The notes: generated by a model from the letters alone, not told the origin. Shown: positions 39,217-49,203, counted from the stretch's first letter. The stretch is DNA of 64,000 nucleotides from Pseudochrobactrum saccharolyticum (GCF_008801715.1 NZ_VZPG01000001.1:1240001-1304000); one strand, 5' to 3'. Numbers and translations are program-made.

Positions 39217-42200
39217 TATGCATCTCCGCCTTCGTCAGCACCACCGGCAGACCACTCCAGAACCCGCGCCAGATGATCATAATCACCCGTCAGATCACTT
39301 TCGCGGAACGGCAAAGCACGGGAACGATAGCCCTGCTCCTCGCGATTATATTCCGTCAGCAATTCACCGAGACGCGTCCACGATTCTTCCCCCAGCTCCA
39401 CAGCGGTTTTCACGCTGGCGCCGCGATCAGTACTGAGAATGGATTCCGGCTTGAGCCTTCCGCCGCCCTGCAAGCGCACATAGAGCAAATCCTGTGCATC
39501 GCTCTGGCCGATCTCTTTAAAGGCACCGCGCCTAAGCAAGGCCGCTTCCAGTGCCAGCTGTGGGGACAACAGCACATGAGCCTGACGCACTGATGGGGTC
39601 GAGCCGGTCTTATAGTCGATCACTACCGTCGTGCCGTCGCGCATTACATCAATACGGTCAGCACGTCCGGACAGTGTCACAGCCAGCGGCTCGACAACCG
39701 CTTTTGCCGATGAAATCTCCGCATGGCGCTCACGCACATAAGGCGCGCGTTCACGTTCCCAATGTAAGAACTCCGGTATCAGCGCAGTAAAACGCGGCCA
39801 CCACACGGCTTCGATCTCCGGCGGCAGATCGGCATCAGTGAAAGCACCGCGCCCGATTTCCAGCAATTCTTCTTCCGCCTGCGGTGACAGAGGGTCAATA
39901 TCGCGGCGGGTAAATTCGCCGAGAATGTCATGAAACAATGTTCCGCGCTCAGCCGCTGCCGGATCACGGATCAGTGGTTCCAATGCACGCAGACGCAGGA
40001 TTTTCTTGGCATAGATCGCATAAGGATCGCGGCGCAGTGTTTCAATTTCTGTCACCGAGAAATGTTTCGGTCGCGCATCAACCGGCGGCTTTGGCTCCGG
40101 ACGCGAGACAAACGGCACATCGGGGCTCACATCAAGCAGACGCGCCCAATACAGATATTTGCCGCCGCGTTCACGCATGGCGTCCGTTACCGCTTTACCC
40201 GTCACCGTTTCCAGTCGCAGCAACCAGCGCGACGGCACAGTCGGCGCATTTTCAGAGCGCTGCGAGCGAGAGAAAATCACCTGTTCCATACCCGTAGCCA
40301 TGGCAAAATCATGCGCGGCAAGGCCGGTACGCACTTCCGGCGGATCAAGCGCGATCATACCTTTCATCGGGCGCGACATGAACGGATCATTGCGGGTTTT
40401 CGCTGGCCAGATGCCCTCATTCAACCCGCCGACAATCACCGTATCAACCGTCTGAAGACGCGCCTCCAGCGCCCCCCAGATAAACACACGCGGATGGCCG
40501 CCCGGATGCGGCTTGACCGTTTCATTGGCCAGCAGCGCTTCAAACATATCCGGCCATTCTTCCGGCAGAAAATCCAACCCTGTATCAGCGGCAATCAACT
40601 GGCGCAGAAATGCACTGAACTGCTCGCCCTGCTGCCCCTGATAGAGCAGATGCACGGTATCATCGATATCCCGCGCCAGATTTTCCAGTGCCTCGACACT
40701 CGCCCGCATAATCTGCGGCACTTCAATCCGCGCTTGAATGCGGATGAGATCGGTCAGCGGTGCCACAGCAGCCGTCATTGCCGCACAGAAACTCTGCAAC
40801 TGAAGTAGCTCTGCCGCCGCAATATTATCCTGCCAGGCCGGTTCATAAGGCTTGGCAGAGGCTTCCATCATTTTTTGTTCAAGGAAGCCCGGCAGATCTG
40901 CAATATCCGCCCTGCCCGTACCGCCGCGTAACGCAACCAGTTCCAGCATTTCCGCGGCACGACGCAGATCACCACGTTTTTGCCCCAGCCGCACCAGCGG
41001 ATGCTTGGCCAGTGCCAGCAGCGCCACCGGATCACCCGGTTCAAACACACAAGTAATCAACAGACGCAGCAGAATAACCGCCTCTGTATCGCGCAGAAGT
41101 TTGCCGCCGGAATCATCCGCATCAATGCCGAAACGCGTAAGCTCCAGCACCACACGCCGCGCCAGATTACGGTCAACCGTCACCAAAGCTGCGGTTTTAT
41201 CCGGTGCTTCAATCGCATCACGTAACGCCAGCGCCACCGCCAACGCTTCTTCACGCTCATTGGCCGTTTCGATCAGCGCCACATTCTGCATCGCATCACG
41301 CACAGCCTGTGCATCGAGCTTTAAATGCCCCCATAGGTCTGTGGTTTCTGCCGGACGCAGTGCCTCACTGACAATGTGCTCACGCATACGCTTAGCCGGA
41401 TTCGTAATTTCCAGATGCTGCACATCTTCACGACGACACTGCATCTGATCCAGAAGCTTGCGCAACCCATATTGCGGGTGGCCATAGGTAGACGGATTAT
41501 TCAGCCCGTCGGCGAGCAAAGTCCACGATTTCTCATCCAGATCACGATCCAGCCCCGGAAATACCACTGCACCTTTTGGCAAGCGAGCGATGGTTGCTAC
41601 CAGTTTCGCCGTTGCCGGAATAGAGCCGGTGGAACCGGCCACAATCACAGGGCCTTGCGGCGGATTTTTCTGCATCCGCTGTGTTTCAAATTCAATCAGC
41701 CAGTTGCGGTGCTGCGATGCATTGGAACGGTTGCGCTCAGCCAGAACATCCGGCCAGATTTTGGTGACGATTTCCAGAAATTGCAGTGTCACCCGCCACC
41801 AGTCGGCAAGTTCTTCCGGTGCGATCAGACCAAGTTCGTTCCAGCTCGCGCCTTCTGTCTCCACCTGATCCATCAGCCGCACCAGATCGCGCGCCAGCCA
41901 GATAGCATCAGCAGTCGTTGCCGGAATGGCAATATCCTCTGCCCCGAACAACGCGCGAATATGCGACGGCAGGCTTTCCCGCCACGGGCGGATCAGCTGC
42001 GCGAGCAATAATAGTCGTTCCGGCTCACTCATCGGCGGGGCAAGCTGGAGAAACTCTTCCGCAGCACTGTCAAACAGCGCCGCACTTTCTTCCACATCAC
42101 CGAGCGGGCGGATAGACGGCAAAAGAGCGGCATTAGCCGGATTCCGGTCAACCAGCAAAGCGCGCAGAGCGCGTGCTGCACGACGTGTCGGCACATAGAT

Positions 42201-42344
42201 CACCGCGTCTGCCAGAGCCAGCGGATTGCCTGCATCAGCGCCAAAGCCTTCGATCAACTCACCATTCAGCAAAGCATCGGCAAAACGCGGCAGAAATGGT
42301 GTTCCCGATGCAATCGAATAAAGACGCGGACGCCGCTCACTCAT
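39216..42344 (-). CDS. addB: double-strand break repair nuclease subunit AddB
   Basis: 1042 residues. The C-terminal PD-(D/E)XK nuclease reads SGRADRIDVMRDGTTVVIDY then KTGSTPSVRQAHVLLSPQLAL. The middle has inactive helicase-like folds (VIVGGLNEGIWPAKTRNDPFM; VIVAGSTGSIPATA). Two things differ from Bacillus AddB: the N-terminus (YSIASGTPFLPRFADALLNG) has no GxxxxGK nucleotide loop, and the nuclease region lacks the Cys set of the iron-sulfur staple (RRDPYAIYAKKILRL has Asp where Cys-Pro-Tyr is usual). This fits the alphaproteobacterial AddB type. It is coupled to addA. Confidence 0.95.
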   Translation of the reverse strand: MSERRPRLYSIASGTPFLPRFADALLNGELIEGFGADAGNPLALADAVIYVPTRRAARALRALLVDRNPANAALLPSIRPLGDVEESAALFDSAAEEFLQLAPPMSEPERLLLLAQLIRPWRESLPSHIRALFGAEDIAIPATTADAIWLARDLVRLMDQVETEGASWNELGLIAPEELADWWRVTLQFLEIVTKIWPDVLAERNRSNASQHRNWLIEFETQRMQKNPPQGPVIVAGSTGSIPATAKLVATIARLPKGAVVFPGLDRDLDEKSWTLLADGLNNPSTYGHPQYGLRKLLDQMQCRREDVQHLEITNPAKRMREHIVSEALRPAETTDLWGHLKLDAQAVRDAMQNVALIETANEREEALAVALALRDAIEAPDKTAALVTVDRNLARRVVLELTRFGIDADDSGGKLLRDTEAVILLRLLITCVFEPGDPVALLALAKHPLVRLGQKRGDLRRAAEMLELVALRGGTGRADIADLPGFLEQKMMEASAKPYEPAWQDNIAAAELLQLQSFCAAMTAAVAPLTDLIRIQARIEVPQIMRASVEALENLARDIDDTVHLLYQGQQGEQFSAFLRQLIAADTGLDFLPEEWPDMFEALLANETVKPHPGGHPRVFIWGALEARLQTVDTVIVGGLNEGIWPAKTRNDPFMSRPMKGMIALDPPEVRTGLAAHDFAMATGMEQVIFSRSQRSENAPTVPSRWLLRLETVTGKAVTDAMRERGGKYLYWARLLDVSPDVPFVSRPEPKPPVDARPKHFSVTEIETLRRDPYAIYAKKILRLRALEPLIRDPAAAERGTLFHDILGEFTRRDIDPLSPQAEEELLEIGRGAFTDADLPPEIEAVWWPRFTALIPEFLHWERERAPYVRERHAEISSAKAVVEPLAVTLSGRADRIDVMRDGTTVVIDYKTGSTPSVRQAHVLLSPQLALEAALLRRGAFKEIGQSDAQDLLYVRLQGGGRLKPESILSTDRGASVKTAVELGEESWTRLGELLTEYNREEQGYRSRALPFRESDLTGDYDHLARVLEWSAGGADEGGDA

Positions 42345-42366
42345 AGACCCGTCTCCCTGATACCAA

Positions 42367-42466
42367 AGCGTATCCCGAAAAGTGTGAAGCGGTTTTCGGA
42401 TAAGATACGCGTAGAAATAAATAGATAGAGCATTTTCTATAGGTTACGGCAAACCGAAAATGCTCT
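42367..42466 (+). repeat. palindromic interspersed repeat, copy 6
   Basis: GCGTATCCCGAAAAGTGTGA, then AGCGGTTTTCGGATAAGATA, then CGC, forming a stem GCGTATC/GATACGC. A second palindrome runs from AGAGCATTTTC to GAAAATGCTCT. It lies between murU and addB. Confidence 0.8.
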
Positions 42467-42478
42467 GAATATTCTGCT

Positions 42479-43219
42479 TTACGCGAGTGTCAAAAGGGCA
42501 GCTTCTGCCTCGCCGATCGCTTCCGGCGTACCGACCGTCAGCCAATGTCCCTGCATGACCATACCGTAAAGCCGGCCTGCGGCAATGGCCGCATTAAAAT
42601 AGCTATTGAGGGAAGAAACACTGATTTCTTTACCGACAAAGAGCTGCGGATTAACCAGTGCCGCACCGGCATAAATATAATCGGAACGCTCATCCACAGG
42701 CACACGGCGCAATGTGCTGTCTTCATTGAGATGAAAATCGCCGCGTCCTTCATGACCGGTGGAATGATGCCGGTCTGCCAGCATCAGCAGAATATCCATT
42801 CTGCTTTCATCCCAGTTTTGCGCGAGGCTTCGCAGATTTGAATTCTGGCTATCAACCCAAAATGTATCGGCATTGAGGATATAAAATGTCTTATCGCCAA
42901 GCTCCGGCAGAGCTTTGAGAATACCGCCTGCGGAATCGAGCAGTAGTTCGCGCTCATCGGAAATGGTGATCGCAATATCATCACGGGTTTTCAGATGTTC
43001 TTCCATCTGATCGGCCAGATAATGCACATTGACCACGGCCTTTTTAACACCGGCCTCAACCAGCACATCCAGCCCGCGATCAATCAATGTGCGCCCCGCC
43101 ACTTTAATCAGCGGCTTTGGCGTGGTCAGGGTCAGCGGGCGCATCCGAGTGCCCAAGCCCCCTGCCAATACCATTGCTGTATCAGGAGCAAATGTTTCTG
43201 AATTCTTCTTATCCGGCAT
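42479..43219 (-). CDS. murU: N-acetylmuramate-1-phosphate uridylyltransferase-like nucleotidyltransferase (MurU)
   Basis: 246 residues. The sugar-nucleotidyltransferase motif is AMVLAGGLGTRMRPLTLTTPKPLIKVAGRTLI in two parts, with the metal Asp in FYILNADTFW, then DSAGGILKAL and GHWLTVGTPEA. In Pseudomonas and Caulobacter, MurU makes UDP-MurNAc from MurNAc-1-P in the cell-wall recycling route that bypasses MurA. The start (43219) is only 5 bases from the stop of a fusion protein whose second half is AmgK-like, the enzyme that makes MurNAc-1-P. This context separates it from generic mannose-1-P guanylyltransferases. Confidence 0.85.
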   Translation of the reverse strand: MPDKKNSETFAPDTAMVLAGGLGTRMRPLTLTTPKPLIKVAGRTLIDRGLDVLVEAGVKKAVVNVHYLADQMEEHLKTRDDIAITISDERELLLDSAGGILKALPELGDKTFYILNADTFWVDSQNSNLRSLAQNWDESRMDILLMLADRHHSTGHEGRGDFHLNEDSTLRRVPVDERSDYIYAGAALVNPQLFVGKEISVSSLNSYFNAAIAAGRLYGMVMQGHWLTVGTPEAIGEAEAALLTLA

Positions 43220-43224
43220 GGGTA

Positions 43225-44751
43225 TTAATCCTGCAAAAGACCATTGTCCTGATACCATTTGCGCACCGGTGCGAGAGACGGATGCTGCAAGGCACGGGCT
43301 GCATAGGCCTGAATACGCGGCAGATGCTGTAAATAAGCCGGCTTACCATCGCGCTTGAACAGACGCACAAAAATACCAAGAATTTTGGTGTTACGCTGCG
43401 CAGCCATAATCGCATAGGCGGAACGGAAGGCCTCTTCGTCAAAAGCCTTGGCCAGCTTGCGGCGCTCATCACAATAAGCCACGACAATCTGATCTTGTAA
43501 CTCATCAGGAATTGTCACACGGGCATCCATTGCCAGTGACGCCAGATCATAGGCGGACGGGCCTATCATCGCGTCCTGAAAATCAATGATGCCAAGACGG
43601 GCTATGCCTTCTGCCTTATCCTGCCAGAGAATATTCGGTGAATGATAATCGCGCATCAGCAGGCTATATTCTGCGTTTTCAAGGCTTTTGAATACGCTGT
43701 CCCATGCCTGTTCAAAGCTCTGTGTCTGTTCAGCACTGGCAGGCTCGCCCTGCACATAGGGCAGATACCAGACCGGCAGCAATTCCGCCTCGATCAGCAT
43801 CGCATCACGGTCAAACATATGCAGATGATGAGTACGGTCTTCACTGATCGCAGTATCCTGCGGCCAATCATGCTGATGCAAATGCGCCAGCATTCGTGCT
43901 GCCGCTACATAGCGCTCTGCGATTGGTTTGCCTTCACTATCCAGAACGCCTTCTGCGCCCAGATGCTCCATCAGCAGAAAACCACGATCGAGATTAAGCG
44001 CCAGAATTTCCGGTGCGCGGAAACCTTTTTCACGCAGCAACCGGTTCATCGCAACGAAAGCATCCATATTCTCCGCCAGATGGGCAATCTGGCGATACGG
44101 ACGACCATCTTTAACCGGCGGATCATAGGGCATAGCCGGTGCATTCATCAGTATTTCGGTACCGCTCTCACTGGTAATCAGCTCATAACCGCGCGGCGAT
44201 GCGTCGCCCAGCAGATAACGGCGGGAAGCATGATGGCGGTCAGATTTTTCCAGAAAACTGCGGATACCGAGCGAGCGGGAAATACGCCGCGCAGCTTTAG
44301 CAGTGACTTCCATCGTCAAACGGCGGCCATCACCTTCATGATCAATACTGATCGCAATCGTTGGAGCAGGTAAAACGCCCTCACCCTGCTGCGGCCATTC
44401 CACCAGCACTGCACCGCTTTCCAGCGCCTCATCAAGCCCCAGCTCATCCAGCTCTTCAGGCGAGGACAGGCGGTAGAGATCTGTGTGAGCTATGGGCAAA
44501 CGCAATTCAGGATAAGACTGTACCAGCGTAAAAGTCGGGCTCGGCACTTCGTAAAAATCATCATTGGCTATAGTGCGGATGATCGCGCGTGCCAGAGTGG
44601 ATTTACCTGCGCCCAGATCACCTTTCAGCGTAACAAGGTCGCCTTTAGCCAGCGCCAGCGCGATATCTTCCGCAAAACGGATCATCGCGGCTTCATTTTC
44701 CAACACCAACTCTACCGTATAGAGAGTGCTGCTATCCTGTTCATCAGCCAT
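43225..44751 (-). CDS. fusion of TsaE (tRNA t6A synthesis ATPase) and AmgK-like sugar kinase
   Basis: 508 residues in two parts. Residues about 1-160 are TsaE: Walker A GDLGAGKS at 44-51, then EVPSPTFTLVQSY, HTDLYRL and VLVEWPQQGEG. TsaE is needed for N6-threonylcarbamoyladenosine at position 37 of tRNAs. Residues about 185-508 are an aminoglycoside-phosphotransferase-like kinase with RDYHSPN (367-373) and GIIDFQDAMIGPSAYDLASL (DFQDA at 390-394). DFQDAxIGPxxYDL is typical of AmgK, the MurNAc/GlcNAc anomeric kinase. MurU follows directly. GGAAGCTGAT precedes the ATG. The frame is open throughout, with no sign of a frameshift. Confidence 0.92.
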   Translation of the reverse strand: MADEQDSSTLYTVELVLENEAAMIRFAEDIALALAKGDLVTLKGDLGAGKSTLARAIIRTIANDDFYEVPSPTFTLVQSYPELRLPIAHTDLYRLSSPEELDELGLDEALESGAVLVEWPQQGEGVLPAPTIAISIDHEGDGRRLTMEVTAKAARRISRSLGIRSFLEKSDRHHASRRYLLGDASPRGYELITSESGTEILMNAPAMPYDPPVKDGRPYRQIAHLAENMDAFVAMNRLLREKGFRAPEILALNLDRGFLLMEHLGAEGVLDSEGKPIAERYVAAARMLAHLHQHDWPQDTAISEDRTHHLHMFDRDAMLIEAELLPVWYLPYVQGEPASAEQTQSFEQAWDSVFKSLENAEYSLLMRDYHSPNILWQDKAEGIARLGIIDFQDAMIGPSAYDLASLAMDARVTIPDELQDQIVVAYCDERRKLAKAFDEEAFRSAYAIMAAQRNTKILGIFVRLFKRDGKPAYLQHLPRIQAYAARALQHPSLAPVRKWYQDNGLLQD

Positions 44752-44838
44752 ATCAGCTTCCGTTATTATATGCTCTGCCCGTCATCTCCGGACATGATGA
44801 GAATAATGATATTCAGAGGAAAAGACAGCCTGATCCGG

Positions 44839-47454
44839 TTATTCGGCTGCTGCACGATACAGGCGCGCATCCAGCGGGAAACGAACAAGCACAGTTGTGC
44901 CTGACGACGGTGCGGTGCGGATATCAACCGTACCGCCATGCAGCTCCACAAAGCTTTTCACCAGTGACAAACCAAGCCCTGCACCACGGCGACGGCCGCC
45001 ATTGCTGTGCGACTGGAAGCGTTTGAATACCGTATCCAGCACTTCCTTAGGCATGCCCGGCCCGTTATCGTGGACACTGAAAAGAATATGATCACCATCA
45101 AGACGCGCATCCAGACCGACAACCGAACCTTCCGGCGCATAATTGGCCGCATTGCTCAGCAGGTTGAACAGCACCTGATGCACACGATTGGCATCGCCGC
45201 GGAAACTGGTGACAGCATTTTCAATATTGATCTGCAGCGCAATATTATGTTCGCGCAGACGGTCTGCGACGCGTTCGCTGGCAGCGGTAACAGCATCACG
45301 CACCGGTACATCGCTGACATCCAGCTCCATGATACCAGCATCAACGGTCGCCAAATCAAGAATATCATTCACAATGGTCAGCAGAGTCAGGGACGATGTG
45401 CTGATATGTTCAACATATTCGCGCTGACGGTTGTTCAACTCACCGAAGCCCGGTGTCTGCAACAATTCGGTAAAGCCGATAATATTGGTGAGCGGCGAAC
45501 GCAGCTCATAGGATACGTGCTGAACGAAATCATTCTTGATCTGATCGGCCAGTTCCAGCGCTTCATTCTTGTCTTTCAGCGCACGTTCCACATGCACCGT
45601 ATCGGACACATCGACAAAGGTCAGCATCATCTGGCCTTTTGGCAGCGGCACAACGGCATAAGAAAGGATCGTGCCGGTAGACAGTTCCGCCTGCCCCTGC
45701 GTGCCTTCGCGCTTGTCGGCAATACCGGTGACGGCCGAGACAAACTCGTCCCAATAACGGTCATCGGCCAGTTCTTTGCACTGCTTGCGAATGACCGAAA
45801 TATGCGTGCCTTCAACGGCAATTGTCGGCGGGATCGACCACAATTCGGCAAAGGCCGGATTGGACAGGCGGATACGCCCGTCAGCACCAAACACAGCCAC
45901 ACCTTCCGCCAGATGATCCAGCGTTTCGCCCTGCACCTTCATCAAAGTATTATAGCGGCTTTCGAGATCGAATTTCTCGGTCATATTCTCGAAGAACCAT
46001 GTCACACCGCCTTGCGGATGCGGATTGGCAACCACGCGCAAGGTGCGGCTGTCCGGCAGATGCCACCAATGTTCCTGCGGATCAACAGCACGATAGGCCG
46101 ACAGCATGGATTCTTTCCAACGTCGCCATTCCGGCTGTTCCGGCAATTTGCCGTCACTGCGCAAACCATCAAACAGCATGGCATTGCTCGGGTGGCTTTC
46201 CAGATGGGCAATATCCAGCGACCACAATTTGGCAAAAGCCTGGTTGAAGAATTGCAGCTTCATTTCAGGATCAAAAATCGCCACAGCTGTTGAAAGCTGG
46301 TCGAGAGTTTCCGCATGGCTGCGGAGCGTGCGCTGCAATTCTGCCCGCACCTGCTCCAGATCGCTCATATTAGCTGCAAAACCGGCAGAACCAGCCGAAC
46401 AGGAAACCTCCGCCACATCCAACATATGGCGGTCACCGGCAATAACCGTGGCCAGCCGGTCACGGAAAGTGGCAATGGATGTGCCCTGTTGTGCTGCCTG
46501 CATCATAGCCGGCTGATGGCTCAGATTAGCTGCAGACGGATCGGCAGACAGAACGCGCTCACGCTCAATCTTCTGGCGCGCCTGCTCGCCGAGCAATTCG
46601 CGCCCTTCCTGCAGAACCTGATCGAGATCACTCGCACCGACAGCCTGTACATAGGCATTATTCGCCCAGTTCAGCCGCCCTTCCACATCCCGTGTCCAGA
46701 CAGTCTGATCCAGACGGTTCAGAAGTGCATGGAGCATTGTCAGCGTGTCGGACAGCTCATTATTCTGCACCTGCAATTGTGCCGCTCTGGCCTGAACACC
46801 GTCAACATTAATGAAACGGGTAATGGCATAGGCACCGGTTGTCTGCCCCTGCACTTCGAGCATGGTGCCGTTATTGGTCTCAACCAGAAAATCAAAGGAG
46901 CGGCCATATTCGCGCAGCGATAAAATCGCGCGCTCCAATGCCACCACGGAATCGGTGCGCAACCAGCGCCCGAAACTTAAAAAAGCCGCCGGATCCTGCG
47001 GCACTCCGCTGGCCACCGGCAACTGACCCAGCACTTCTGTCTGCGTATTATGTTGTGGTGTTCCGCGTTTTGCCGGTTCCGCGCCTGCCCAGACCACAAT
47101 ACGCTGATCTTTCAAATTAAGCAGGGTTTCGCTGCGCGTCACCGCATGGCTGAGATCAGCAACACGGGCACGCAAAGCACTGTTCTCGCGGTTAACACGG
47201 TTACGGCTGCGGATGATCCAGCTGACAGATAACAGCGCGGCACCTGTTACCCCTACAACAATTGCAAATTGCACCACTTCATTCGGGCCTAATGTGCTGC
47301 CGCCCGGCATCGGAATTCGTCCGATATCATAGCTTTGCGCCAGTGCCTGACCGGATACCAAAACAGAAGAAAATGCGGCTGTCGCTGCCAGAGCTTTGCG
47401 AAAATGACGGCTTATAACAGAGCCAATATTTCGAAATGAACTGACACCTGACAT
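44839..47454 (-). CDS. divL: DivL-type PAS sensor kinase with Tyr in place of the catalytic His
   Basis: 871 residues. An N-terminal hydrophobic segment (about 24-40) and a second at about 62-82 anchor it. PAS-like repeats follow (WTRDVEGRLNWANNAYVQAV; AVAIFDPEMKLQFFNQAF; GVAVFGADGRIRLSNPAF). The dimerisation box is FVQHVSYELRSPLTNIIGF, where Tyr-649 replaces the phospho-accepting His. The ATPase part is intact (NLLSNAANYAPEG, DNGPGMP, GAGLGLSLV). Caulobacter DivL has the same Tyr and controls CckA and so CtrA. GGAGAATTTTAAGGC precedes the ATG. It lies between ahcY and the TsaE-AmgK gene. Confidence 0.9.
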   Translation of the reverse strand: MSGVSSFRNIGSVISRHFRKALAATAAFSSVLVSGQALAQSYDIGRIPMPGGSTLGPNEVVQFAIVVGVTGAALLSVSWIIRSRNRVNRENSALRARVADLSHAVTRSETLLNLKDQRIVVWAGAEPAKRGTPQHNTQTEVLGQLPVASGVPQDPAAFLSFGRWLRTDSVVALERAILSLREYGRSFDFLVETNNGTMLEVQGQTTGAYAITRFINVDGVQARAAQLQVQNNELSDTLTMLHALLNRLDQTVWTRDVEGRLNWANNAYVQAVGASDLDQVLQEGRELLGEQARQKIERERVLSADPSAANLSHQPAMMQAAQQGTSIATFRDRLATVIAGDRHMLDVAEVSCSAGSAGFAANMSDLEQVRAELQRTLRSHAETLDQLSTAVAIFDPEMKLQFFNQAFAKLWSLDIAHLESHPSNAMLFDGLRSDGKLPEQPEWRRWKESMLSAYRAVDPQEHWWHLPDSRTLRVVANPHPQGGVTWFFENMTEKFDLESRYNTLMKVQGETLDHLAEGVAVFGADGRIRLSNPAFAELWSIPPTIAVEGTHISVIRKQCKELADDRYWDEFVSAVTGIADKREGTQGQAELSTGTILSYAVVPLPKGQMMLTFVDVSDTVHVERALKDKNEALELADQIKNDFVQHVSYELRSPLTNIIGFTELLQTPGFGELNNRQREYVEHISTSSLTLLTIVNDILDLATVDAGIMELDVSDVPVRDAVTAASERVADRLREHNIALQINIENAVTSFRGDANRVHQVLFNLLSNAANYAPEGSVVGLDARLDGDHILFSVHDNGPGMPKEVLDTVFKRFQSHSNGGRRRGAGLGLSLVKSFVELHGGTVDIRTAPSSGTTVLVRFPLDARLYRAAAE

Positions 47455-47585
47455 GCCTTAAAATTCTCCGCCGCAGCATTTGCTGCTTCATAACTGTTTA
47501 AAAATCAGCGGCAGAATTTTCTGCCATTATCTTCGAATCATAGCACAATACAGCTACAGGGAATCTGTTTGAAGCGCTGCGGGCG

Positions 47586-47623
47586 CAAAAATAAAGGCCG
47601 GAAGAATGTCAATCCTTCCGGCC
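47586..47623 (-). terminator. terminator downstream of ahcY
   Basis: GGCCGGAAG pairs with CTTCCGGCC, followed on the minus strand by TTTATTTTTGC. Confidence 0.8.
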
Positions 47624-47642
47624 ACAATATGTTGTATGTTAA

Positions 47643-47657
47643 TTAAACTATAGTTAA
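47643..47657. promoter_or_regulatory. possible CtrA box upstream of divL
   Basis: TTAAACTATAGTTAA fits TTAA-N7-TTAA. It overlaps the ahcY stop codon about 190 bases upstream of the divL start, beyond the ahcY terminator, so its role is uncertain. Confidence 0.25.
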
Positions 47658-49054
47658 TACCTGTAGTGATCCGATTTAAACGGCCCCTGCGGTGTTACAC
47701 CAATATATGCAGCCTGTTCCTCAGAAAGCACAGTCAGCTTCACGCCAAGCTTGGCCAGATGCAGCCGCGCAACCTTTTCATCGAGATGTTTCGGCAGCAC
47801 ATAGACTTCGTTTTTATAAGTCTCGCCACGGGTGAACAACTCGATCTGACCCAGCACCTGATTGGTGAAAGAGGCCGACATCACAAAGCTTGGATGACCG
47901 GTTGCATTGCCGAGATTGAGCAGACGACCTTCAGATAACAGGATCAAACGCTTATCGTCCGGGAAGGTGATCATATCCACCTGCGGCTTGATATTCGTCC
48001 ATTTCAGATTGCGCAGCGCACCAACCTGAATTTCATTATCAAAATGGCCGATATTGCCGACAATCACCATATCTTTCATCTTGCGCATATGCTCGATGGT
48101 GATGACGTCTTTATTGCCGGTTGTGGTGATAACAATATCCGCATCCGCTGCGGCATCATCCAGTGTCACCACCTCAAAACCATCCATTGCCGCCTGCAGG
48201 GCGCAGATCGGATCAACTTCCGTGACCTTCACGCGGGCACCGGCACCAAGCAGTGACTGGGCAGACCCTTTACCCACATCGCCATAACCGCAGACAATTG
48301 CCACTTTACCGGCCATCATCACATCGGTACCGCGACGGATACCGTCTACCAGCGACTCTTTACAGCCGTATTTATTGTCAAATTTCGACTTAGTTACGCT
48401 GTCATTAACATTAATGGCAGGGAAAGGCAGCTGACCTGCACGCTGCAACTGGTAAAGACGGTTTACGCCGGTAGTCGTTTCTTCCGTCACACCTTTCAGC
48501 GCCGCGCGCTGGCGGGTGAAAAAACCCGGTGTTTCAGCCATACGTTTTTTGATCTGCGCGAAGAGGATTTCCTCTTCTTCACTGCCCGCTTTTGACAGAA
48601 CATCTTCACCGGCCTCAGCGCGTGCGCCGATCAAAATATACATGGTGGCGTCGCCGCCATCATCGAGGATCAGATTGGAAGGCTCGCCATCCGGCCACTG
48701 GAAAATTTTGTCCGTATAGGTCCAGTATTCTTCCAGTGTTTCGCCTTTAATGGCGAAAACCGGCGTGCCTTCAGCCGCAATCGCCGCCGCTGCATGATCC
48801 TGTGTCGAGAAGATATTGCAGGATGCCCAGCGCACTTCCGCACCAAGCGCCTGCAGTGTTTCAATCAGCACAGCTGTCTGGATTGTCATATGAAGGGAAC
48901 CGGAAATCCGTGCGCCTTTCAATATCTGTTTCGGCCCGAATTCCTCACGCGATGCCATCAGACCCGGCATTTCTGTTTCCGCAATGACGATTTCCTTGCG
49001 TCCCCAGTCAGCCAGACCGATATCCTTGATGATATATTCTCCCGATACAGACAT
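47654..49054 (-). CDS. ahcY: adenosylhomocysteinase (SAH hydrolase)
   Basis: 466 residues. [41 protein letters not shown], the NAD site [25 protein letters not shown] and a C-terminal PFKSDHYRY are diagnostic. It splits S-adenosylhomocysteine into adenosine and homocysteine, freeing methyltransferases such as PmtA from product inhibition. The ATG at 49054 has GGAGTGCAG upstream; a GTG two codons earlier is too close to it. It follows HPr across a terminator. No SAH riboswitch was recognised. Confidence 0.98.
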   Translation of the reverse strand: MSVSGEYIIKDIGLADWGRKEIVIAETEMPGLMASREEFGPKQILKGARISGSLHMTIQTAVLIETLQALGAEVRWASCNIFSTQDHAAAAIAAEGTPVFAIKGETLEEYWTYTDKIFQWPDGEPSNLILDDGGDATMYILIGARAEAGEDVLSKAGSEEEEILFAQIKKRMAETPGFFTRQRAALKGVTEETTTGVNRLYQLQRAGQLPFPAINVNDSVTKSKFDNKYGCKESLVDGIRRGTDVMMAGKVAIVCGYGDVGKGSAQSLLGAGARVKVTEVDPICALQAAMDGFEVVTLDDAAADADIVITTTGNKDVITIEHMRKMKDMVIVGNIGHFDNEIQVGALRNLKWTNIKPQVDMITFPDDKRLILLSEGRLLNLGNATGHPSFVMSASFTNQVLGQIELFTRGETYKNEVYVLPKHLDEKVARLHLAKLGVKLTVLSEEQAAYIGVTPQGPFKSDHYRY

Positions 49055-49176
49055 CTGCACTCCGCTTTCAGCTGTTACAACTTCAATAAAAATATGTGTA
49101 GCAGATCAGAGAAAGCGGCTCAAACAAAAATATAAGGCAATCTTTATATCTTTATGTAACCTGAGTCAGCCAATAA

Positions 49177-49203
49177 AAAAGCACCGGTGTGACCGGTGCT
49201 TTT
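49177..49203 (-). terminator. terminator downstream of the HPr gene
   Basis: AAAAGCACCGGT pairs with ACCGGTGCTTTT around GTG, with T-runs. It separates HPr from ahcY. Confidence 0.85.

Noticed and set aside
45007-46293. A 428-codon open frame opposite divL
   Set aside because: It is antisense to a well-supported kinase gene and shows no domain signature.
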